Positions 21,415-31,355 of a stretch of DNA of 64,000 nucleotides are shown here, one piece after another. The DNA is from Glycine soja (taxonomy: Eukaryota; Streptophyta; Magnoliopsida; Fabales; Fabaceae): contig NC_041011.1 of assembly GCF_004193775.1 (NCBI RefSeq), positions 10,877,656 to 10,941,655 of the forward strand, written 5' to 3'. The notes beneath the pieces were generated by a model, which was given only the letters and a program-made list of their open reading frames with translations, searched no databases and had not been told where the DNA came from. A program made the position numbers and the translations under genes. Within the stretch, counting starts at the first letter, position 1; each line of letters begins with the position of its first letter.

Positions 21415-22735
21415 TAATATATATATTAAGCAATAAATAGTACCAGAGGTACTACAAGATAGCACAAGAGAGAAGATCTCCTAAAACATAGAACAAAAAA
21501 CAGAAATACATTTGCCCTACAACAAACCACCAGAAGCCTGACCCTACAGAGCACACTCTAATTAAAAGCCATAGACATAGCTGAGGACCATTGATGGAAA
21601 GGAACATTAAAGTCCTTTTCCCGCCCCCTCAGCCAGGACCAAGTGAGAAAATTTTTGTAATCCACCAACTTAGAGATGTGAAAAGGTTGATTATGAAAGA
21701 TGATATCATTGCGGAGCTTCCATATTGACCTTGCAGCTATTGTCCACCATATTTTCCTTCTTTTATTGGAAACCTTCGAGGCTACTATGGAGGAGTGCTG
21801 GAGGAAATTATCCATGGGCCTACAATGAAGAACTCTGTCCTCCCTAACCCAGGGGTTGAATTCCCACCACAGAGGCATAACTTTTGGTAGAAAAGATCCC
21901 ATTACATGCAGCTCCCCACACCCAAGTATCCTTAAACCTATCGTTTAGGTTGATAGCAGCAGTCTAATCAATATAAGCTGAAGCTATCCCCATCTCATTA
22001 TCAAACAAATTTCGCCTCCAAGAGAACTTCCATTCCCACCCAGATTCACAGAAAGAACCCAAATCTGCTACTGTCTAAAGTCTTCGTAAGGAAATTCGAT
22101 ATAATTGTAGATATTTTTCTTTAAGAGTTATACCACCATCAACCCAAGAGTTCTCCCACAACAAAATTTGAACTCCTATTCCCAACTTCCAAATAAACTG
22201 CTTAGAAACCTCAGCCATACTCAGATGTTGATTAATGGATCTCAAGTCATACCACCAGTGAGAGAAATGTGGCTTTGGTTGCCCCTCTTCCAAGCCTCTC
22301 CAACCTCTGTACTTTGAAATCAGAATTCGGCTCCAAAGTTGATCAGTTTGCTGAAACATGAACCATTTCCATTTAATTAGAAGAGCATTGTTAAGGGCCT
22401 TGATGTCTTTAATTCCCAATCCTCCCCTTTCTCTAGATGCACACACTTGACTCCAAGCTACCCAAGCGATCTTCTTCCCTTCTAAGTTGCCACCCCAAAA
22501 AAAGTTTCTTTGAATGGCAGTTAGTCTATTAATCACTGCTGAGGGGGCCCGGAAAAAAGACAGATAGAACAAGGGCAATGCTGTGAAGACAACATTAATT
22601 AGGGTGATTCTGCCAGCCATAGAGATGCTTCACTGGTTCGATTTGTTCAACCTAGGCTCCAATTTCGTTATTATAGGCTCCCACACCACCTTCCTTCTCG
22701 GATTGATACCTATTGCCAACCCTAGGTAATTATAG
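21415..22735 (-). mobile_element. 5'-truncated LINE (RT C-terminal part to 3' end)
   Basis: From about 22735 the minus strand reads YLGLAIGINPRRKVVWEPII, then (after a stop) SMAGRITLINVVFTALPLFY, RNFFWGGNLEGKKIAWVAW and ERGGLGIKDIKALNNALLIK. After a break it continues with the C-terminal block WWTIAARSIWKLRNDIIF (21902-21558). These follow the RT catalytic core in L1-type ORF2. The 3' end carries GTACCTCTGGTAC and an A-rich end near 21415. An 18-bp stretch TAGGCTCCCACACCACC is repeated at 22673 and 22732 near the truncation point. It is the same subfamily type as the element at 16415-17066. Confidence 0.9.
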
Positions 22736-22795
22736 GCTCCCACACCACCACCTTCCCCTTGTCTCCCACACCACCACTTTATTTGATGTTGTCAG

Positions 22796-25323
22796 GCAGA
22801 ATTTGATATCCCAGAGGCTTCTGACAGTAGGACGACAAGGAAGTTACTTTAGACCGTGGGGGAGAGATGGAAGCAGTTTAAATCAGACCTCACGAGGAAA
22901 TGGGCCCTTGCAGCCGATCAGGACGGTGTCGAGGACACTGTCTGTGAGAAATACGACATCAGCAAGGAAAAGTGGGCCCAGTTTTGTCACACTCGCAGAG
23001 ACCCTTCTTGGGAGGTATGTTCCTTGCCATTTAAGTTGTTTTTGAAAAAACATGATGTTGTTATACTTCATTCTACCAATTTGAAACATTATTGTTTAAT
23101 TTTTTTAGGATGTGCGCAAGAAGGCACAGGCCATCCAGAAGCAGAATACTACCCCCCATGTTTTGTCTCGTGGGGATTATGATTATTTGGAGCAGAAGCT
23201 CCTGGCTGAGAAGATGAAGAAGAAGCTGGAGGAAGCTGCACAATCAGGAAGCGTTGATGGCATCATCGACCCTCCATCCCCGGTCAGACGCCACGTGAAG
23301 TGGAAGATGGCCCGCACGAAGAAAATAGGGGAGATGACGACTGAGGCCGCAAAGGAAATCGCTGAGAAGATCGTAAGTCATTTTCAACTAACCATTACAA
23401 TTATATTTCAATATTTTGTGAATGCCATGTACCACTGTGTGTTTTCTGTGCAGGATTTCTTTAAGGAGCAGGCCACACAGGGATCCTTCGTCCCCCATGG
23501 ACGTCAGGATGTTCTCGTCGCTGCTATTGGACGTCCAGAGCACCCTGGACGTGTCCGTGCTACTGGAGTCGGTGTCACCATCAAGCAATACTTTGGATCG
23601 GCTCCACGGACGTCCCGCAGCTCTTCCTCCCTGCCTCCTGAAGAATTGCAGCAGCTGACCCTGCAAATCAGGGACCATCTAGAGGAGTCCATCACAGAGA
23701 GAGTGACGCGGCAGGTCATGGCATCCTACAGCCAGATGCAGTCCCAGATTCAGTCGCAGATGCAATCTCAGGAAATGATCCTGAGACGGGTGACTCTGAT
23801 AGATGCAGCTTGTACATAGAAGTAGATCCTGCCCGCCTGGTTGCCATGGGGAGAGTTTATGAGGGATCCACTGTTGTTCATAACACTCCTTTGTTGCCTG
23901 GCCAAGTAAAGGTGAGTGTGGAGGAGGTTACTGATGCAAATGCTCCAGTTCTTGTACCCACTGATGAGGTTTCCTTAGTGGGGCAGGCACTTCACACCTT
24001 CCTTGCTTGGCCGACACATCTGGTCAAGTCTTTATCACAGCAGGTACTTATTGTCCTTACTATATGTTTCTTCTTTTTAAATTAATTCATTAAGCATGCC
24101 TTAAATTAGGCTATTTAACTATGTTTCATGAACAGGTAGTTGTGTCTCCGGCAAAACCACCTCAAAAGCCCGATCCAGAGGTCGATGATCCGCTTTATCT
24201 GATGACATTGACCATCCCAAAGCTTTTCTTGAGGCCTTATCAGGTTAGATGGGATGCCACCGTGTTCGGGGTCTTTAATCCAGATTTCCCCCTCTACATA
24301 AAGCATGAAGACCTCTCCAAAATCGCACACGGTGGTCAATGTCTCAGAATATCAGTGTTACAGTTGTGGATTCTGTAAGTCATTTTATATTACTTTTAAT
24401 TACCTAAGTTATTGCTTTCGATTCATAAATATTTAACTTTGACTTAACATAAATAGGCATCTCACTTAAACATGTATGTGAGCAGGGAATTATGATATCT
24501 ATGGATTCCTCAAGCCACAGTCCATTCAGAGGTCTGGGCAATTGTAGTTTGAGTCTGAAAGTTACATAAAGACTTGGATGCAGAGTTCAAAATGTGATGT
24601 CTATCTTGGAGCCTACGTAAATGGGTAAGTAACAAAATAACTGAATTTAATTAATGTTTACTAATGTACTAACCCATATTAATCTCCACTGCAACGGACA
24701 CGGGCAGATGGTGGTCATCCTACCCAAGGAACACCTAGTTATCTGGTTTTGTTCATTGCATAACAGGCCAGACAACTACCTTAAGGGGATTATTAATAGG
24801 TTAGTGTTCTTTTCAATACATTTGCATTGAAATACCTCAACGTACAACACCAGTTTTTAATTGTTACTCATCTAGAACGTAACAGTGCTTTAAAAGGTCT
24901 TGATGATGCTCCACAGCCTAAATCAAAGGCTCCTGCTAGGTGGATTGTCGTCAAGGTATGTCATTTACATAAAACTTCCACTTATATATATTTCTTTATG
25001 TGTCTGTACACTAGTTGCTTAATTAATATCCAAATTTCATTATGTATTTAGTGTAATAGACAAAAAGGAAGTACTGAGTGCGGCTACTATGTGATGCACT
25101 GGATGTCCACCATCATTTTAGGAACTTTTAGGAATAATTAGGAAGCGGTAAGTTTATTTCAAACAAAATCGATTTATTTATAATTTGTATTACATTATTA
25201 ACTTATTATGATTTATTTCATCATGCAGTATTTTAACGATCCTAGACCATTGGAGCCAGAGAGATTAAAGGCATTGCGGATCTAGTAGGCACAGCTTTAT
25301 CTCCGAGTTAGAGATCAGACCTA
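22796..25323 (+). pseudogene. En/Spm (Ptta)-type transposon gene with C48-like C-terminus, about nine exons, broken
   Basis: Exons inferred from GT-AG borders: 22796-23014, 23109-23372, 23454-24043, 24136-24374, 24457-24624, about 24694-24799, 24891-24955, 25052-25147, 25229-25323. The N-terminal half has GERWKQFKSDLTRKWALAAD, RRDPSWE, RKKAQAIQKQNTTPHVLSRG and FVPHGRQDVL, the plant Transposase_24 (Ptta/En/Spm) region. Then come RRHVKWKMARTKK and a Gln/Ser-rich coil. The C-terminal half has FPLYIKHEDLSKIAHGGQCL and a C48 (Ulp1)-like module: GHGQMVVILPKEH and STECGYYVMHWMST, giving the His and Cys positions (Trp after His is Gly here). Lesions: TAG 22850-22852, a deletion/frameshift near 23770, three stops in exon 5, and TAG in exons 8 and 9. 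In active relatives such proteins probably bind the subterminal motifs or act beside the TNP2 transposase; this copy is dead. Confidence 0.9.
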
Positions 25324-26115
25324 GGATTTAGGGGCATTATCTTTAGCTTAGTTTACTTTGGTTTAACATTTTTGACATTTTCTATGTAATATGAACATTG
25401 AATTCATTTGATGATTGTTCTTTATGATAAATCAATTATTTGATGTTTATTATCATTAAAATTGCTTGAAAGCAGAATAAAATGTTTATTTGCTGTGAAT
25501 TGGGCTTGAAATTGCCTTTTACAGGTACAATTTTGGGTTTACTGTAAAAACAGAAAGTATATATAAAAAAATACTTGAAAACAACATCGATTATTAACAA
25601 AAACCGATGTTAATATGGTAAACAATATCGGTTATTTACAAAAACCGATGTCGACATGAACCTTAACATCGGTCATACAGAAAACCGATGTTAACTTATG
25701 TACATTAACATCGGTTATTCATACATAACTGATGTTACCTTTTCTATATTAGCATCGGTTATTTATACATAACCGATGTTAATGTACAAAAGTTAACATC
25801 GGTTATCTATAAATAACCGATGTTAAAGTTGTACATTAACATCGGTTTTCTATGAATAGCCGATGTTATATACAAAGACATACAACAAATAAGTATATGC
25901 ATCATCAACGTCATGCATACACTTTTTTTGCTGTAGTTCTTTGTATTTAACATCAGTTATTTAGAAAACCGATGTTATCATATTTATGTTAACATCGGTT
26001 TTTGAAAACTGATGTTAACGATGATACATTCAATATCGTCACTTTCAACATCGATTTTAGAGCCGATGTAGAATGCCCTAAATAATCGATGCTGAAAGTG
26101 TAATTTCTAATAGTG
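25324..26115. repeat. Right subterminal hairpin cluster of the CACTA element
   Basis: From about 25585 to 26075 ten inverted pairs of AACATCGGTT and AACCGATGTT-like motifs occur, several containing the loop TATNNATAA. The stretch 25324-25580 is untranslated and AT-rich. The element ends at 26115 with AATAGTG. Confidence 0.9.
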
Positions 26116-26118
26116 TAA

Positions 26119-26387
26119 GTGGTCCCACTTTTTTTGGTAGTCATATATTCCTTCAACTCTTCGACTACATTTGGTGGAGTTTTCTTGCAAGCTGCAATGT
26201 TACCCGACTTCCCAATCAGGTGTTGTTTGGCTCTGGTTATTCCTCCCTTTGTGATTTTTCCACAGAAATTACAAACAATTATGTTTGTTTCTCCTTCCAC
26301 CAGTGGATGACAATATTTCCAGTCTGGGTCTATCTTATTTTTCCTCGTTGCACTTGCAGTAGCAGCATCGGATGATGGTTCAGCCAA
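26119..26387 (-). pseudogene. hAT transposase, first (N-terminal BED zinc finger) piece
   Basis: The ATG at 26387 starts MAEPSSDAATASATRKNKID, then WKYCHPLV and a BED-type zinc finger: CNFCGKITKGGITRAKQHL with the two Cys of CxxC and a downstream His. KSGNIAACKKTPPNVVEELK follows. The frame runs into the CACTA target site after KKSGTT and resumes in frame at 13910. BED fingers bind DNA in hAT transposases. This piece alone cannot act as a transposase. Confidence 0.92.
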
Positions 26388-26873
26388 TTAAAAGAGTACT
26401 AAACAGAAAAAAAATTGTGGTGTCACATAGAAAAAAAAATAAAAATGGGACTGTCAAAAGTAAAAAGAGAGTGTCAAATAGAAAAAGGAAAAAGACGGTG
26501 CTCGCCACTGCCGTGGGGTCGTTGCTGCTGGCTGCGTTCTGCGTGCGGGGGGTCGGGCTGGGTGCAGGGGTTGCACTTTTAGTTGGAGGAGGGCTGCGTT
26601 CTGAATTCTGATTCAACCTGCATGGGAGGGGACGACTACGCTTTTGATTAACTTACCGGGTAGGGTTGGGTCAGGTCAGCCCAACTCCTACCGCTGAAAA
26701 AAAAACAAAAAAAAATGCTATTTGCGCCATGTTGCCATAACCGCCATGACCGCCATGGCGTCGTCATTCGCAACCCGTCACGCCACTGCTATTCGGTGGC
26801 GTTTTTTCAAAAAACCGCCACGCCTTTCCACTATGGCACCACCATGACCGCCATTTGACATCACTGGTCCCAA
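26388..26873 (-). mobile_element. hAT 5' untranslated region and terminal repeats
   Basis: Upstream of the BED ATG there is an A-rich stretch, then (26700-26873) many copies of GCCATGGCGG/CCGCCATG-like motifs in both orientations. They end in minus-strand CAGTGATGTCAAATGG. GC-rich subterminal repeats inside a CAGTG-type end fit hAT structure. The matching far terminus was not found, so the boundary rests on this one end. Confidence 0.55.
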
Positions 26874-27554
26874 CAGATCAAATAAAATTTTCATTAATAT
26901 AATGATTGATTTAAATAAATAAAAAATCGATGTAATATACTTCATTATAATTTAAAATGTGTCACCACACCGTCTTTTTTTATTGATATTGTTATACAAC
27001 CAATATAGATTTTCAACGTGAAATATCGTCTTTGTAGTATTGTTAGCCTTAACTCAATCACACTAAGGTATCTTCCCTTATCCCTAGGAGACAAATTAAT
27101 TACTTATCTATTAGGGAATAAACAACTTAAATGATTAACAGAGTGTTAGAAACAATGTTATAAAACTCAGACCAATGATTGACTTTATAGAATACTATGT
27201 CAATGGGTTACAACCTGAATTAGTGAGTTATTAATTGAATTTTATGATCTAGACTTATACACTTTTTTTTCCCCCAAATATATATCAACAAATCTATACA
27301 GTGTAGTGGTCTAAATTTTGTATGCTATTAGGTGCTATGTTAATTTGATCCTTGCCTACTTTAATACCGCTTGCTTTGTACATGAGAGAGTAAAATAGGA
27401 AAAAGTTAGCAACCAGGGACTGAGCCCCCCCCTCCCAGGGGGAATGTATACATATATAAATTTATACGAAATATTATTAATCTATATATTATAAAACATT
27501 AATTACAATAACAATATATATAAAATATATCTTTTTTAATTTTTCATACCATAA
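26874..27554. other. AT-rich intergenic DNA, nothing recognised
   Basis: No open frame with recognisable content on either strand. A C-rich patch (GAGCCCCCCCCTCCCAGGG, about 27422) and short A/T runs are the only visible features. Confidence 0.5.
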
Positions 27555-27776
27555 AAAATAGATTTAAATATATTTTTCGTCCTTACAATTTAGTATTTTT
27601 TTCATTTTTGTTCTTGTGATTTTTTTTAATCATTGTAAAATGTGTTTGTTTTATTCTTAAAAAGCTTTGAATAGTAAAAAAAATGCTTCGAATAGCAAAA
27701 AAAATGTTATGTAAAATGCTTTAAGAACGAAAATGAAGAAAAATACTAAATTGCAAAGATAAAAAAGATATTCAAG
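27555..27776. mobile_element. Foldback MITE-like element
   Basis: Left ACAATTTAGTATTTTTTTCA with TTTTTGTTCTT and right (reverse complement) GCAATTTAGTATTTTTCTTC with ATTTTCGTTCTT form imperfect inverted repeats around a centre near 27665, where two GAATAGTAAAAAAAATGCTT-type copies occur. Size and structure fit a MITE. Target duplication not resolved. Confidence 0.5.
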
Positions 27777-28479
27777 CCTACACTTATTTAAAATTAAATT
27801 TACACTAGAATTTTCAAATCAAGTTTATAATAAGTTTTCTTTGTTGACAAAAGTTAATAAATAAATTTTAATTTTCAAATCAATTAAATCTAAATCAGTA
27901 TAAATGAAAGACTAATAAAGTTATTTGATTTCTAAAAAAGAAAGTTATTTTATTGCAAATGAAACTATTTTTAACTTTTAAAATAACAATAACTAATTAT
28001 AAAAATAAAATATTACTTGAACAATTACACTTGAAATTTTTATCTTATATAAGTTAAAAAGAATGCAATTATCTCTACTTTAAAGTCTATAAAGAAAAAA
28101 AAATAAAAATTTATTTAAAATAAGAAAAATGTCATTATGTTAAATACTGTTATCTACAAAATTAAATCTTATTAAATAAAAAATAATATTAAAAATATAA
28201 TCTATATATATACCAAAAAAATATTGCAAAAAATTAGGGGAAATATCTTTTTTCTGGGAACATCATCAACAAAAAATTATTATGTTCACTATTTTTCATC
28301 CACCGATGCAGAAAATTATCCAATTTTCCGTTCTCGTATGAGGTCGAAAAGTTTATTCGCAATAGGTCGGCAGAAGAATTTTGGAGGGTTATTTGATTCA
28401 TTTTTTAGTTTTATTCATAAATTAATATTAATTTATTTTCAAATAAATTATTATTTGAATATTCTTGAACCCAACTAGA

Positions 28480-28999
28480 AAACAGATCCAATACTTCAAA
28501 AAAGAATTAAGCTTAGAGTCATATGAATGAAAATCTCATGCAAGCACGAACATCCATCCATCACACACAGGACTTTAGAGGGAGAAGGCATGGGTACTAA
28601 TCCCCTTTTCTTAAAATTTCTCATGTACATTATTAAGTAAAATCAAGTAAAATTAAGTAAAGTTATTTCTCACGGATTTCTGGATCTATCCATCCAAGAG
28701 CATGATAGAAAGTTATTATTACATAGACTATATTGATTTAAGAAAAAGAAAAAAGTTATTACATAGAGGTGTTTTAACCTAGTTTGATGACATCAACATC
28801 AAATCAATAACATATGATTCTAAGAATTAACTCTGGTTAGTTCACCAAAAATAAAAAACTGGAACTGGTTATAAGTTTTGTTCCTAATCCATCCGACCAA
28901 TTAGTTTAATAACTCTATTTAGAACTTAAAACATTCGAAACACAAACTTGAATCTTGAATGGACTAATCATACACAGTCTTTAGGCTGGTATCTGAGGC

Positions 29000-29044
<45 letters not shown>

Positions 29045-29461
29045 GATCACTCTCAAACTATATGGATTAAAAAAGTAAGAATCATGAAACTATAGGGATC
29101 AAATGAGTAATTTAACCTTATTATTATTATCATTTGTGGAAATGCAGTTTGTATAAAATGTTAAGAATTTAAATTTAAGCAATTTAACTTTTTTTACAAA
29201 ACTATTATTTTTGTTTTGTAGATATGTAATTCACATCAATCAATTTGATTTTTATGTTTTTTTTGTGATATTAAGTAAATATTTAAAATATTAAAAGAAA
29301 CAAAAATGTATAGTTAAACATTTTCAAATATTAATAAGTAGTGGTTTTTTTTGTGTGAATATATTAGTAAGTACTGGTGAGCATTACCCAATCCGGTCCA
29401 TTAACTTTTTTTACATGAAATTGAGAGATGTGCTAAGACCAATTGAAGGGAGCAATCCTAA
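28480..29461. other. Non-coding duplicated DNA, copy A
   Basis: AT-rich, without recognisable genes. It contains the Helitron empty site (28629/28630) and the TAA microsatellite whose length differs from copy B (59725-59757). Confidence 0.6.
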
Positions 29462-29800
29462 TTATAGATTGACACTACAACCTTTAATAGCCAAAATAAC
29501 ACATTCCAATATGAAGTGCCTTTGCACAACATGTGCAATATAGTCTCCAAGTGTCCTTCTAGGATGTTCTTCTCCCGCCATTTCAGGCTCCTCAAAGATA
29601 GGAATAGGTAAGAGTAATGGCAAGTGTGGTGGAGGTGTAGGTTGTGGTTGTGGTTGTGTGGTGAAGAAGATGAAGCTTGTTGAGTTCTTTTCTTAGCCCT
29701 ATTCTCTTTTTGCTTTTCCTTCTTCCTTAAGGCATTGTTTCTTCTACAAGTTCTTCGAATCTATTGATCCAAAGGGACTAGATCTTCTTAAGAAACTCTA
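29462..29800 (-). pseudogene. Athila-type gag N-terminal remnant, copy A
   Basis: A minus-strand frame has a Pro/Gln/His-rich lead (TQPQPQPTPPPHLPLLLPIP), then IFEEPEMAGEEHPRRTLGDY and a few more residues before TAA at 29462-29464. RRTLGDY is a common start signature of gag in legume Athila-type Ty3 elements. A frameshift in the Ser run separates it from upstream basic residues. It lies about 150 bp downstream (minus strand) of the primer site, as gag should. Identification rests on this short signature. Confidence 0.42.
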
Positions 29801-29950
29801 CCTCACATACATGGAACAAAGCAACTAAAGAACATGTTAGCAAAGTACTCAAGAGTAATACAAAAACAGAATTTAAAAGCAAAGAATTGAAGAATAATGA
29901 ATCATTGCATAGAATATGATATTAGCATAAGTTGCCTAATACGAGAAACA

Positions 29951-29970
29951 AGTCCCCGACAACGAAGCCA
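29951..29970 (-). promoter_or_regulatory. Primer binding site, tRNA-Asp type, copy A
   Basis: Minus-strand TGGCTTCGTTGTCGGGGACT differs at three positions from TGGCGCCGTTGCCGGGGA, the complement of the 3' end of plant tRNA-Asp used by Athila and other Ty3 elements. It sits just past the LTR end and before the gag remnant. Confidence 0.75.
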
Positions 29971-29988
29971 GAAAACTTATTACATCAT

Positions 29989-31331
29989 TGACAAATGTAC
30001 CAATTAGTGTAGTATTTTCAATAGTAAGTAGAAAGACGGCCTCCTCAAGGACTTGTTTGTACTAAGCTTTTTCGTGTAAACTCAACAACTAAGCAATGGT
30101 AATTTCTTGTTTTGAGATAAGGTTGCAATAAATTGAAGTTCAGCTCTAAAATTAAACTACTAAAAATAAGGTACATTTCACAAAGACAATATATCAAACA
30201 GTTGATGTGCAGTAATTGGAAACAACAATTAAACAAACTAGTTAGGGTTTTTAGTGGTACTTGGCAAACATCTCGATAAAAAATTATTTTTATCTATTTA
30301 ATGAGAACCATAACAATATCTCAATCCACTCAAGTCTTCTAACCTTAATTTCTCAAGTAAAAGAGGTTAAATCACTTAACTCTACTCCTAACTCCTAAGC
30401 AAGTTAAGTTAAATGAATTATTTAAGAGAAAGGATTGCCAAGAGAATAATAAACATTACTTTATCCCCAAATAAGACATTCATTATATAGTATTCTTAAA
30501 TCTCAGTTTTAAAGCATTTTCTAATGACAATGAAACATACAAATAAGTGTTTGGGTGATCAAGCCAAGAACAAACATTAAAAGCAGAGAAATAACATTAT
30601 TATTGAATAATCATTAAATAGATAGTAGACATAGTTACATGAGATTTGCTAGTACACAAAATCCTCAACTTCAAAGAGATTAACTCCTCATTGTCATGAG
30701 AAGCTACCAAAACATACAAGGGAAAGTTAAAAAAAAAAAAGGGAAGATTGGTGAAGGAAGTAAAAGAGAGTAAGTTCTTGAGTCTCTAACCGCTACACAC
30801 GCAACCCTAGATTGATATTGAATGTCTCCAATGATGAGTGGATCCAAATTCAATGCAGTATCTTTGTTAATTTTGTTGTTTTCTCATTAAAGCACACTAA
30901 GTGAATTTTTCATGGGATCACTTTTTTTCTTCTTCCAAAGAGGCTGCATCACTCAACGAGCCTTAATGCTGTTGACATGGCTTCCTCAAGAGAAATCTGC
31001 TAAGTAAGAGAGATAGACTTCTTGCTTAGCCACCAGCTACCACATGTCTTCTTCTAATATGGCTTCCTAGTTAAGCTACTTGGCAAACTCATTGAGTGAT
31101 CAATTTTCACTTCCAAACCCTCAATTTCCTTCCAGGTGCACTAAAATGACTAAATTACTGTAAAAACATGTAAAAGCTAATAAGTTTTCTAAATTTTAAC
31201 TGTATGAAAATATCTAACTAATTATATATATTCCCTAACTTAAACAAGGGCAAACTTAGCTACGATTCAAGGAAAAGTGAGATAATTGTTGTGAAATAGA
31301 TTGCAAATATAGGAATGCACAACCATTATCA
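29989..31331 (-). mobile_element. Athila-type LTR, copy A (about 1343 bp)
   Basis: On the minus strand it starts TGATAATGG (31331) right after a purine-rich tract and ends ...TTTGTCA (29989), 18 bp before the primer site. TGA/TCA termini are inverted complements. It is bordered on one side by a polypurine tract (end of an internal region) and on the other by a primer site and gag (start of an internal region), so this single LTR has internal DNA on both sides. The 3' boundary is approximate. Confidence 0.6.
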
Positions 31332-31355
31332 AACTCCCTCAAACTTAAAGCTTTG
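31332..31355 (-). promoter_or_regulatory. Polypurine tract of the Athila-type element, copy A
   Basis: Minus-strand AAGCTTTAAGTTTGAGGGAG lies just before the LTR start. The GGACAAGCAAAGCTTTAAG context is characteristic of the region between the last ORF and the 3' LTR of Athila-type elements. Confidence 0.55.

Larger units (their letters stand above)
13911..26115 (+). mobile_element. CACTA (En/Spm, Tgm-like) transposon, 12205 bp, non-autonomous
   Basis: Left end CACTACTATAAAAAGGC, right end (reverse complement) CACTATTAGAAATTACAC, flanked by the 3-bp target duplication TAA (13908-13910, 26116-26118). Both termini lead into dense inverted motifs AACATCGGTT/AACCGATGTT, the subterminal repeats expected of CACTA elements. 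Inside are LINE pieces (16055-17066, 18250-20376, 21415-22735), a receptor-kinase fragment, a promoter-like segment and a decayed En/Spm-associated gene (22796-25323). No TNP2-type transposase domain was seen, so mobility would depend on another copy. It lies within the hAT transposase coding sequence. Confidence 0.95.
5988..26873 (-). mobile_element. hAT-type transposon remnant split by two nested insertions
   Basis: Three minus-strand pieces of one transposase gene (26387-26119, 13910-12855, 6382-5988) are separated by a CACTA element (13911-26115) and a Copia element (6383-12854). In both cases, removing the insertion plus one target duplication restores the same reading frame. The 5' terminal end is probably at about 26873, where minus-strand CAGTGATGTCAAATG starts a region rich in GCCATGGCGG-like motifs, as in hAT ends. 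The other terminus was not found; similarity stops near 5985, so the 3' end including the dimerisation domain is lost or displaced. Confidence 0.75.

Noticed and set aside
18250..22735. The two large LINE segments as halves of one element
   Set aside because: On the minus strand the RT C-terminal half lies upstream of the endonuclease/RT half, the reverse of element order, and their ends do not meet.
29355..29543. Plus-strand 62-codon frame repeated at 60814-61002 as a conserved gene
   Set aside because: Conservation is explained by the segmental duplication, and it is antisense to the gag remnant.
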